Origin: CAYMLL01 sp964390645
Lineage (GTDB): Bacteria > Planctomycetota > UBA8108
Assembly: GCA_964390645.1 (NCBI GenBank)
Contig: CAYMLL010000145.1
Coordinates: forward strand, 1 to 18,450
Reading direction: 5' to 3'
DNA: 18,450 nucleotides
The notes under the pieces were generated by a model. That model had not been told where the DNA came from, searched no databases, and saw only the letters and a program-made list of their open reading frames with translations. A program made the position numbers and the translations under genes. Each line of letters starts with the position of its first letter. The stretch's first letter is position 1. Of the stretch, positions 8,497-15,984 are shown piece by piece.

Positions 8497-11400
8497 ATGA
8501 CCCGCGCGCGTCTGAATCCGGGTCTGGCGCTGGCGGTCGTCTGGCTGCTGCCCGTCCCGTGCTTCTCGGCTGTCGTCGTCAACGAGGTGATGGCCGACAA
8601 CGACTCGACGATCGAGGATCCCGACGAGCCGGGCCGGTACGAGGACTGGATAGAGCTCTACAACGACGGCGATTCTCCGGTCGATCTCTCCGGGAGCTTC
8701 GTCACCGACGAGCCGGGAGATCCGACCAAGTGGCGGATACCCGCGGGCGTGACGATCGGCGCCGGCGAGCATCTTCTGCTGTGGGCCGACGACGATGAGG
8801 AGCAGGGCGGACTCCACATGAGCTTCGAGCTCCAGGTCACGGGGGAGTTCATCGGCCTCTACGACGCGGACGGAGCGACCCTACTCGACGGCATCCAGTT
8901 CGATGCACAGGAGGCCGACCTCGCCTTCGGACGCAGTCCCGACGGCACGAAGAGCTGGTGCTTCGTCAGCGAGCCGACCCCCGGTGCGACGAACTCCGGC
9001 TGCGGTGCGGGACGCCCGGCCTTCTCTCGGCCCGGCGGGACCTTCTCCGGGACCTTCGAGCTCGAGCTGCTTGCCCCCTTCCCCGACGCCATTCTCTACT
9101 ACACCGTCGACGGGGACGAGCCGACGGACGAGTCCGGGACCCTCTACACGGGCCCGATCACGATCGAGCGTTCGACCTGGGTGAGGGCTCGATCCTACGT
9201 GGCGGAACGGGACCCCGGCGCGGTGACCAGCCGCGTCTACGTCGCGCTGTCCCCGGGCGTCGAGGAGTTCGATTCGAACCTGCCGATCGTCTTGATCAAC
9301 ACCTTCGGCCGCAACATCGACTCCGACTGCCAGACGGGTCGGCCCTTTCGACCCGTGATGTCCGTGTTCATCGATACCGGCGAGGTCAGCGGGCGGGCTC
9401 GCATCACGGATGCGGCGGACCACGCCGGCTACGCCGGGATGCACGTCAGGGGCCAGAGCACGTGCAGCTACCCGAAGAAGCAGTACGCCTTCGAGACCTG
9501 GGACGAGGACGGCCGCGACAAGAACGTCTCGCTGCTCGGATTCGATCGCGAGTCCGACTGGGTCCTGCACGCGCCGTACTCGGACAAGACGCTGATGCGC
9601 AACCATCTGATGTACTCGTGGAGCCGGCGCATCGGTCGATACGCGGTGAGGACGCGGTTCGTCGAGGTCTTCGTCGACAACGGGGCCCGCACCTCGAGCA
9701 GCGACTACCGGGGCGTGTACGTCTTCATGGAGCGGATCAAACGCGACGACAACCGGGTCGACATCGCGAGACTGCGGCCGGAGCACGACAGCGAGCCCGA
9801 GATCTCCGGCGGCTATCTGCTCAAGAAGGACTGGTACGGCGGCGAGGACTTCTTCACCACCAGTGTCTATCGCGACGGCCTGATCTACGTCGATCCGCCG
9901 GGCGACGAGCTGACCACGGCGCAGCGCAGCTGGATTCGCGATCACTTCAACGAGTTCGAGCGCGCGCTCTCGGGCGCGGGATTCGCCGACCCCGACACGG
10001 GCTACGGCCGGTACATCGACGTCCTCTCGTGGATCGACCATCACCTGCTCGTGGAGATGGCGCGCAACGTCGACGGCTTCGTCCTCAGCACTCACCTCTT
10101 CAAGGATCGCGGCGGGAAGATCAAGATGGGGCCGATCTGGGACTACAACGGCTCGCTCGGCGGCGCGGACTACTTCTGCTCGTATGAGCCCGAGGGCTGG
10201 CACCACGAGTTCAACGAGAGGGACTGCGGCAACGGCGGCGAGTCCTTTCCCGCCGACAACCCCAACGGCTACCGCTGGTACGAGCGCATCTTCCGGGATC
10301 CGGCCTTCCAGCGGCGCTACGCGGAGCGCTGGGCGGAGCTGCGCGCCGACGAGCTGAGCACGGAGCGGCTGCTGGCGGACATCGACGAGGTCGTCGACCT
10401 CCTCACCGACGGCGGCGCGGCCGAGAGTCCCGTGACACGGAACTTCGAGCGCTGGAATATCCTCGACCGGTACGTCTGGCCGAACTTCGTGTGCTGCGGT
10501 CCATACGAGCGACACGTCGAGTGGCTGCGCGATTACCTCGGGGACCGCCTCGCGTGGATGGACTCCGAGCTCACCGTCCCGCCGGAATTCAGCCATCCGG
10601 GCGGCCCGGTGTCGCCGGGATTCGAGCTCGAGATCACCGGCTCCGGCGGCGAGATCCTCTTCACCCTGAACGGTCCCGATCCCCGGCGGCCGGACGGAGC
10701 CGTCGATCCTGCTGCGCGCGCCTATCGCGATCCGATCGTCATCTCGGGGAACACGCGCGTCCGCGCCCGGATACGGATCTCCGACTCCGTGTGGAGCGAG
10801 CTGGTCGAGGCGAGCTACGTCACCGACGTACCGCGGCTCCTGGTCACCGAGATCATGTACGACCCGCCGCGGCTCCCCGAGGATGCGTTCACGCGCTCGC
10901 GATACGAGTTCCTCGAGCTGCAGAACGCGGGAGACACGGACATCGAGCTCGAGGGATTCCGGATCCTGCGCCGGACGGGCGCCGATCTGCTCGTCCCGCG
11001 ATTCGAGTTCACCGCCGGCTCCGTCACCCGCCTCGCGCCGGGGGAGTACCTCGTGGTCGCCCGGGACCTGTCCGCGTTCGAGTCCCGCTACGGACCCGGG
11101 CTGAACGTCGCGGGGAGCTATACCAGCACGCTCAGCAACCGCGGCGACGCGATCGTCGTGCTCGGGCCGCTCGACGAGCCGGTGATCGACTTCGAGTACG
11201 ACGGTGAGTGGTACCCGTCGACGCGAGGAGAGGGCGCCTCGCTGGTCCTCGTCTCCGGTGACGTTCCCCCCGAGCAGCTCGGAAGCCCCGCGTCCTGGCG
11301 GCCGAGCGTCGAGACGGGCGGCTCTCCCGGACGCGCGGACGAGCTGGTCGTCGAGCCGGGCCTGCAGCGCATCGGGGACCTCAACCAGGACGGCGGGCTG

Positions 11401-11631
11401 GACCTCTCCGATGCCGTCTTGGTGCTGCGCTTCCTGTTCCACTTCGGCGTCGAGCTTCCCTGCGAGACTCCCCGCGGCAACGACCTCGTCCTCGACTCGA
11501 ACAGCGATCAGCGCATCGACCTCGCCGATCCCGTCCACGTGCTCAACTACCTCTTTCAGGGCGGCCCGCTCGGCGGACTCTCCCTCGAGTGTGTTGCGGT
11601 CGACGGCTGTCCGGCGGCCTGCGGAGGCTGA
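8497..11631 (+). CDS. Secreted CotH-kinase-family protein with lamin-tail domains and dockerin-like tail
   Basis: This 1044-residue exported protein has a signal peptide (core LALAVVWLLPVP, cleavage near FSA, residue 25). Domains in order are: a lamin-tail domain (about 26-170, opening VVNEVMADN and including YEDWIELYN); a chitobiase C-terminal-like domain (about 172-250, with LYYTVDGDEP); a CotH domain (about 259-650); a second chitobiase C-like domain (about 699-779, with ILFTLNGPDP); a second lamin-tail domain (about 780-945, opening LLVTEIMYDP); and a dockerin-like tail (about 958-1044, DLNQDGGLDLSD and DSNSDQRIDLAD). CotH motifs visible are YPKKQYAFE (325-333), DKTLMRN (363-369), GGYLLKKDW (438-446) and GPIWDYNGSLG ending at 555. 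CotH proteins are atypical protein kinases, so extracellular phosphorylation of a partner is possible. The WDYN motif departs from the WDxD form, although related secreted proteins often have WDFN. The ATG at 8497 is preferred (GGGAG eleven bases upstream). The gene begins 40 bases after the LamG gene, so one transcript is likely. Confidence 0.88.
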   Translation: MTRARLNPGLALAVVWLLPVPCFSAVVVNEVMADNDSTIEDPDEPGRYEDWIELYNDGDSPVDLSGSFVTDEPGDPTKWRIPAGVTIGAGEHLLLWADDDEEQGGLHMSFELQVTGEFIGLYDADGATLLDGIQFDAQEADLAFGRSPDGTKSWCFVSEPTPGATNSGCGAGRPAFSRPGGTFSGTFELELLAPFPDAILYYTVDGDEPTDESGTLYTGPITIERSTWVRARSYVAERDPGAVTSRVYVALSPGVEEFDSNLPIVLINTFGRNIDSDCQTGRPFRPVMSVFIDTGEVSGRARITDAADHAGYAGMHVRGQSTCSYPKKQYAFETWDEDGRDKNVSLLGFDRESDWVLHAPYSDKTLMRNHLMYSWSRRIGRYAVRTRFVEVFVDNGARTSSSDYRGVYVFMERIKRDDNRVDIARLRPEHDSEPEISGGYLLKKDWYGGEDFFTTSVYRDGLIYVDPPGDELTTAQRSWIRDHFNEFERALSGAGFADPDTGYGRYIDVLSWIDHHLLVEMARNVDGFVLSTHLFKDRGGKIKMGPIWDYNGSLGGADYFCSYEPEGWHHEFNERDCGNGGESFPADNPNGYRWYERIFRDPAFQRRYAERWAELRADELSTERLLADIDEVVDLLTDGGAAESPVTRNFERWNILDRYVWPNFVCCGPYERHVEWLRDYLGDRLAWMDSELTVPPEFSHPGGPVSPGFELEITGSGGEILFTLNGPDPRRPDGAVDPAARAYRDPIVISGNTRVRARIRISDSVWSELVEASYVTDVPRLLVTEIMYDPPRLPEDAFTRSRYEFLELQNAGDTDIELEGFRILRRTGADLLVPRFEFTAGSVTRLAPGEYLVVARDLSAFESRYGPGLNVAGSYTSTLSNRGDAIVVLGPLDEPVIDFEYDGEWYPSTRGEGASLVLVSGDVPPEQLGSPASWRPSVETGGSPGRADELVVEPGLQRIGDLNQDGGLDLSDAVLVLRFLFHFGVELPCETPRGNDLVLDSNSDQRIDLADPVHVLNYLFQGGPLGGLSLECVAVDGCPAACGG

Positions 11632-11664
11632 GCTCGCCGAGCGGGTGAGGGTGCGATTGCGGTG

Positions 11665-14121
11665 CTACCCGGAGGTCGGCCGTCCCGGGACAGGGTGATA
11701 GCGGTCGACTACCGGCCGGTCGATTCGCCGGACGGCTCCGTTCACCCAGCGGACCTCCAGCCACTCGACCGTGCTCTCCTTCCCGAGCCCGAAGTGAACC
11801 CGGCTGGCGTGCTGCGAGCGCAGCGAGTCTCCGGTCACGACCGTCGCGATGCGGAGGCCGGACGATGTCTTCGCCACGACCTTCGCTCCGACGGGCGAGA
11901 AGCCGCCTCCTTCCTCCTTCAGGCGCACGCCGATCCAGTGGTTGTCGTTTTGCAGCCGGTTCTGGTAGACGTGAACGACCTGGCCGGCGTTCTGCAGTCG
12001 CGTCGTCTTCTGCTCGGTGACCACCAGGGCGAGCCGCCCGTCACCGTCGAGATCATCGCTGACGACTCCGCGAGCGTCGAACTCGAACGCGAGGCCGAAG
12101 AGGAAGCCGACGTCGAGAAACGCCGCGCCGCCGCGGTTCATCAGCAGGGCGTTGTGCTCGAAGCCGTTCCAGGACACCTCGCCGCGGATCAGAGGCGAAA
12201 GGACGTGCTTGAAGTGACGTTCGAGCTCGGCGTCGGGAGAGGAGTCGCCGAGGTAGACGTCGTGCCGCCAGAACTCCGAGCAGTAGTCGCGGGCCGAGCC
12301 GCCGCTGATGTTGCCGTTGGCGATGTAGAGGTCGCTGTCGCCGTCGGCGTCGAAGTCGAAGGCGCTCGACCCCCAGGACCAGCCGGTGCGCGCGATCTCG
12401 TCCCGCATCGCAGGCTCCTCGAATCGGCCGCCCCGACGGAGGTACATGCGGTTGCCGTACGTCAGCAAGCCGCGCATGCGGCTGGTTCGAGGAGACTCGG
12501 GCCGGCCGAGCCCGAGCCGGTCGAGCCGGCGGACCGTCGAAGAGCCCATCCCGATGACGCAGAAGTCCAGCTGCCCGTCGAGGTCGAAGTCCGCGAACGA
12601 ATGCGACATGCCGGCGTTGTGTCGCTCCGTGATCAGCTCGGATGTCACGTCGCTGAATCGACCCGCGCCGTCGTTACGGAACACGTCGACGCCCGAGAAG
12701 TCGGCGACGTTCAGCAGGTCGAGATCGCCGTCGTCGTCGAGGTCGACGAACGATGCGCTGTAGGTCCTGCGGAAGCGTTTCGCGGCCAGCCCCGCGGCCT
12801 CGGTGACGTCCGAGAATCGTCCCTCGCCGTCGTTCTCGAGGAGGAACGATGGGTGCCCGTCATTGGCGTCGTGGAACGGCGTGGGCATCTGGCCGGCCGT
12901 GTAGGCGGACTTGTACTGTGCGACCCAGAGGTCGAGGTCTCCGTCCATGTCGATGTCTCCGGCCGACAGGACGGTCGGGTTGGTGAAGCTCCCGTTCCAG
13001 GACCGCCGGCCGCGTTCGCGGAAACCGCGCTCCTCGCCTCCTCGGTAGAGGTACAGGAAGGAGTCGGTAGCGACGCAGACGAAGTCCGGTCGGCCGTCCC
13101 CGGTGAAGTCGGCGACGACGCCTGCCGGGGCGATCCGCCTCGGAAAGCGGCAGAGCTCTTCCCACTGGAACTTGCCGTCTCCGTGGTTCCAGTAGACGCG
13201 GTTCCAACCTCCCAGCACGATCTCCGAGAGGCCGTCATCATCGAGATCGTAGACGATCAGCGGGTGGGCACGCCGCACCGAGAGCGAGCGGCGCTCGGCG
13301 CTCGATGCGTCGGCCGCGGGGATCGTCAGCCGACTTTGAAACGGGACCGGTCCCGTCCTGTCGATCAGCACGACTCCGGACGCGTCGATGGTGTCGGGCA
13401 CGTGGAGCCCACGGGAGTCCTTGCGATCGGACCATCGCACTTCGAGGTCGCCGCTGACGATCACGCGTCGCCGCAGCCGGGTGCTCTCGACGTGAAGCCG
13501 CATCCGCACGACCGAGCTTGCCGGGCCGTCCGCCGCGGGCCGGAAGGCGTCGTGGTGCCACTCGGACTGCACGAGCCGGAAGCCGAACCCTCTCATGCGA
13601 TCCAGAAAGCCGCGCCAGGCCTCGCGTCCGAGCGATCGGGACGGCTGGCCGCAGGGGGTGATGTGGACCTCGCCGTCGTGGAGCTTCGCCTCACCCGGCG
13701 CGCCGAGCACCAGGCGATCGAACGGCAGCGCTCGGAGCACGGTGTACGGTTCGCTCGCCGAGCGCAGGTCGTCCCGGAGCCGCACGAAGGTCCGCTCGTG
13801 CTCGAGAGCTTCCATCTCCGTGCGCCACAACGTCCGGTCGAGCTCTTTGCGTCGGCGGGCGAGCGACTGCAGCGGCGTCGCCCCCGCGTCGGCGTCGGCT
13901 TTCCTTTCACCGTGCCCCGGTGTCGACGGGTCGTTCGCCCCGGTGTGTGCGGCGTGCTCGGTGGATGCCGGAGGAGGGCGCGCCTCGTCGCGGCCGCACG
14001 CCGTCAGGACGCCCGAGAGGGCGACCAGGATCCGGAGGCCGCACCGGCGCCGGCCCGGAGGTCGGCGATGGCGGAGTCGAGGGTCTGCCCGGGAGTCCGA
14101 TGGAACAGTCGTCGCTTCCAC
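11665..14121 (-). CDS. FG-GAP/VCBS propeller lipoprotein with ASPIC/UnbV C-terminus
   Basis: This 818-residue protein is probably a lipoprotein. After an Arg-rich start it has a short hydrophobic core (ILVALSGVLTA) and a lipobox cysteine at 42 (LTAC), then a low-complexity linker. Residues about 80-285 form an N-terminal domain I cannot name with certainty; the pattern EWHHDAF, VVRMRLHVES, RRVIVSGDLEVRW suggests an NTF2/SnoaL-like alpha-beta fold. Seven calcium-loop propeller repeats follow: YDLDDDGLSE (291), ADFTGDGRPD (337), GDIDMDGDLD (388), VDLDDDGDLD (459), ADFDLDGQLD (510), FDFDADGDSD (588) and DDLDGDGRLA (689). Residues about 742-805 are the ASPIC/UnbV domain (PVGAKVVAKTSSG, then HFGLGKESTVEWLEVRW). 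Such proteins are typical of surface or periplasmic binding proteins and are abundant in Planctomycetota. The start is GTG, with GAGGA five bases before the adjacent AAGG. The gene converges on the CotH gene with only 33 bases between stops. An extended -10 box lies about 70 bases upstream. Confidence 0.88.
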   Translation of the reverse strand: MEATTVPSDSRADPRLRHRRPPGRRRCGLRILVALSGVLTACGRDEARPPPASTEHAAHTGANDPSTPGHGERKADADAGATPLQSLARRRKELDRTLWRTEMEALEHERTFVRLRDDLRSASEPYTVLRALPFDRLVLGAPGEAKLHDGEVHITPCGQPSRSLGREAWRGFLDRMRGFGFRLVQSEWHHDAFRPAADGPASSVVRMRLHVESTRLRRRVIVSGDLEVRWSDRKDSRGLHVPDTIDASGVVLIDRTGPVPFQSRLTIPAADASSAERRSLSVRRAHPLIVYDLDDDGLSEIVLGGWNRVYWNHGDGKFQWEELCRFPRRIAPAGVVADFTGDGRPDFVCVATDSFLYLYRGGEERGFRERGRRSWNGSFTNPTVLSAGDIDMDGDLDLWVAQYKSAYTAGQMPTPFHDANDGHPSFLLENDGEGRFSDVTEAAGLAAKRFRRTYSASFVDLDDDGDLDLLNVADFSGVDVFRNDGAGRFSDVTSELITERHNAGMSHSFADFDLDGQLDFCVIGMGSSTVRRLDRLGLGRPESPRTSRMRGLLTYGNRMYLRRGGRFEEPAMRDEIARTGWSWGSSAFDFDADGDSDLYIANGNISGGSARDYCSEFWRHDVYLGDSSPDAELERHFKHVLSPLIRGEVSWNGFEHNALLMNRGGAAFLDVGFLFGLAFEFDARGVVSDDLDGDGRLALVVTEQKTTRLQNAGQVVHVYQNRLQNDNHWIGVRLKEEGGGFSPVGAKVVAKTSSGLRIATVVTGDSLRSQHASRVHFGLGKESTVEWLEVRWVNGAVRRIDRPVVDRYHPVPGRPTSG

Positions 14122-14189
14122 CCTTGTCCTCGCGTCCTCGCGTCGAATCGTCGCCCCGTCAAGTCCGTGGGGTCGACAGAACCGGACGC

Positions 14190-14198
14190 ATTGTAGCA
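14190..14198 (-). promoter_or_regulatory. Possible extended -10 promoter element
   Basis: The minus strand reads TGC-TACAAT, matching an extended sigma-70 -10 box (TGnTAtaaT) in one of the few AT-richer spots of the region. It would start transcription near 14183, about 60 bases before the lipoprotein's GTG. No good -35 box lies at 17 bases, which extended -10 promoters can tolerate. This is a weak call by eye. Confidence 0.3.
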
Positions 14199-14437
14199 GC
14201 AGAGTCCGGGAGGTCCGATCCGGGTTCTGCGACGGTCCGACCTGCGTCGCCGGTCCTGTCGGCGTTGTCGTGCGGCTCCGACATCGGAAGGACTCCTCCC
14301 GGTCGGTCTCGCCGGGTCGGGCGGGGCGAGACCGAGTGCGGCGCGGGCCTCGGTCCGGGTCGTCGGCGAGGCGTCGCTCGCGTACGACCGCCGGGTCGTC
14401 GCCGGCGCCTCGGCGGCCTCTCGTGGCAGGATCACGG

Positions 14438-14472
14438 GGAGGTCGCGGGAGCTTCCAGGCGCCGCGACCTCC
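14438..14472 (-). terminator. Terminator-like inverted repeat after the dockerin-like gene
   Basis: GGAGGTCGCGG (14438-14448) pairs perfectly with CCGCGACCTCC (14462-14472) around a 13-base loop. It lies 47 bases past the stop codon of the minus-strand gene ending at 14520, where a terminator would be expected. No T-tract follows, so it would be a U-tract-less hairpin or an RNA-stabilising structure. Confidence 0.45.
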
Positions 14473-14519
14473 GGGGGCTTCTCCGGTACGTCAACCGGAT
14501 GCTGTCGGGACGCTTCCGC

Positions 14520-15632
14520 TCACCGGGGGCAGTCCACCGGTGTCTGGCACCCGAGCGCTTCGTCCGTGACGAGGTCGCTCGGGGAGCACTCCGGAAACGG
14601 CGGCGGCGGCTGCTGGCCGCCCAGGAAGTTGAAACCCAGGAGGTAGACCGCGTCGGTGACGCCCCCCGCTTCGCCGTCGCCGTTCGAGTCGCAGGCCGCG
14701 AGGCAGGGAGGGGAGCCGCCACCGAGGAAGTTGAAGTTGAGGAGAAAGACAGCGTCGGTCACGCCGCCGATCGCGCCGTCGCCGTTGCAGTCGCCGCGAA
14801 GAAAGGGGCCGATTTCGGGCTCGTCTCCGAGAGCCTCGAAGCTCACGTCGTCGATCCGCACGGTTCCGTTCGCCGCCCCGAAGAGGTTGAGAAAGAGGAT
14901 CTGTACGTCCCGGGAGGGCAAGCGGGTGGTCTCGGTATGGACCAGGCCATCGGTGTCTTCCAGAACGAACTGCGGCTCGTCGGGCGGATCTTCACCATCC
15001 GGCCAGGTCGCCGCCTCGATCCGGACCGGGCCGCCGTCGTCGTCTCCCGACACCGACACCTCCATCCAGTACCAGTCGTCCCCGATCTCGAGCGGGAAGC
15101 CCGGGTCGGTCAGGGCCCAGGTTCCGTTGCCCGGCCACTCCGGGTGGGGGATGGCCACGTTGCAGTTACTCTCCTCGATGACGCCGAACTGCTGGCTCGC
15201 CACATCGAGGTAGACCGGGTAGCCGAGCTCGTCCGTGATATCGGCAGCGTCGAGATCCTCATCGACGCCGACCCGGGTGCGAACGAACACGTAGAAGATT
15301 CCCGAGTGCGTCTCGAAGTTGATCCTCATGCGCAGGCGGTAGTCCCTGGGGTCCGGGAAGGAGTCCTCCACGACATCCGGGAACAAGGTCATCATGCTGC
15401 CTCCTCCCGCGCCGTTCACCAGGAGCAGCTCTCCATCGTCCACTCGCGCGCTGCCCAGCTCGATGTTCGCGCCACACCCGATGGCCCTCGGTGGCACGAA
15501 GAAGTCCAGCAACTCGTCCTCATCCTCGAATTCGTAGTCGAGGAAGGTCTCCTGAGCACGAGCTACCGCGGTGAGCAGGCTGATGGCGCAGATCACCGGC
15601 AACGCCGGGACCCATCGCGTGAACCGCTTCAT
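14520..15632 (-). CDS. Secreted protein with concanavalin-like region and dockerin-like tail
   Basis: This 370-residue exported protein begins with a signal peptide (MKRFTRWVPALPVICAISLL, likely cleavage after ARA at 26). Residues about 30-265 are an all-beta region that looks like a single concanavalin/LamG-type sandwich: an acidic start (YEFEDEDELLDFF), RMRINFETHSGIFYVFVRT, DDWYWMEVSV, and a closing GTVRIDDVSFEAL. I cannot assign a ligand. Residues 277-345 hold a paired calcium-loop module, DCNGDGAIGGVTD and DSNGDGEAGGVTD, each followed by an FNFLGG helix. In both loops the sequence carries GG where the loop's later Asp is usual, so this is a variant of the module on the LamG protein. The downstream ATG at 15632 is chosen over one nine codons earlier because AAGGAGG sits six bases before it and the signal peptide starts there. 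The gene is flanked by 350-400 bases on both sides and looks monocistronic. Confidence 0.85.
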   Translation of the reverse strand: MKRFTRWVPALPVICAISLLTAVARAQETFLDYEFEDEDELLDFFVPPRAIGCGANIELGSARVDDGELLLVNGAGGGSMMTLFPDVVEDSFPDPRDYRLRMRINFETHSGIFYVFVRTRVGVDEDLDAADITDELGYPVYLDVASQQFGVIEESNCNVAIPHPEWPGNGTWALTDPGFPLEIGDDWYWMEVSVSGDDDGGPVRIEAATWPDGEDPPDEPQFVLEDTDGLVHTETTRLPSRDVQILFLNLFGAANGTVRIDDVSFEALGDEPEIGPFLRGDCNGDGAIGGVTDAVFLLNFNFLGGGSPPCLAACDSNGDGEAGGVTDAVYLLGFNFLGGQQPPPPFPECSPSDLVTDEALGCQTPVDCPR

Positions 15633-15984
15633 GGCATCCCTCCTTCGCACAGCGAACATCGACCCGGAGCTCTACCGTCAGGAAGCGCTGGCGGCTGTCG
15701 AGTACCCAACATCCCCGGCTGCGCAGGACCAGCGCCGGACGGCATGCGTCTCATCCTCTCGCCGCAAGACGTGTCCGTCAACTCAGCAATCTACCCGGCG
15801 CCGCTGTCGCGTCGGTCCACGGGCTCGTCGCTGCGGCTGCGGCGATCCGACGATGAGCGTCGTCTTCGCGTCCGGCCCGCCGGCCCGGGAGGCGTCGCGG
15901 CCGACTCCTGGACGGAGCCGCCACGGGTGCGACGGGTCGGGGCGCGACTTCCACGTCGTTGCGGCTCGATCGGCCGGCGGTCGT
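15633..15984. other. Intergenic region without a recognised gene
   Basis: These 352 bases separate the DUF1501 stop from the next minus-strand gene's start. Beyond the ribosome-binding site at 15639-15645, I see only a TTGACG hexamer on the minus strand near 15780 with a poor -10 at 17 bases. No coding frame or strong hairpin is supported. Confidence 0.5.
15639..15645 (-). promoter_or_regulatory. Ribosome-binding site deciding the start at 15632
   Basis: The minus strand reads AAGGAGG six bases before the ATG at 15632-15630. It rules in this start rather than the in-frame ATG at 15659, which would add an unneeded basic peptide before the signal sequence. Confidence 0.75.

Larger units (their letters stand above)
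14122..14519. other. Intergenic region with hairpin and possible promoter
   Basis: No gene is supported in these 398 bases between two minus-strand genes. The region holds an 11-bp perfect inverted repeat at 14438-14472, just past the stop of the dockerin-like gene, and a possible extended -10 promoter element at 14190-14198 for the propeller lipoprotein. Open frames crossing it are Arg/Ser-rich shadows. Confidence 0.6.

Noticed and set aside
5352..8600. Very long minus-strand open frame opposite the LamG gene
   Set aside because: It translates to an Asp/Arg/Val-rich sequence with no domain. It arises because GAC and GTC codons are reverse complements in an Asp-rich, GC-rich gene. It also runs through the assembly gap.
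8881..11538. Long minus-strand open frame opposite the CotH gene
   Set aside because: Composition is repetitive Val/Asp/Arg with no recognised motif, while the plus strand has clear LTD, CotH and dockerin-like domains.
11662..14196. Long plus-strand open frame opposite the propeller lipoprotein
   Set aside because: It mirrors the propeller gene and has no domain; the minus strand has seven calcium-loop repeats and an ASPIC domain.
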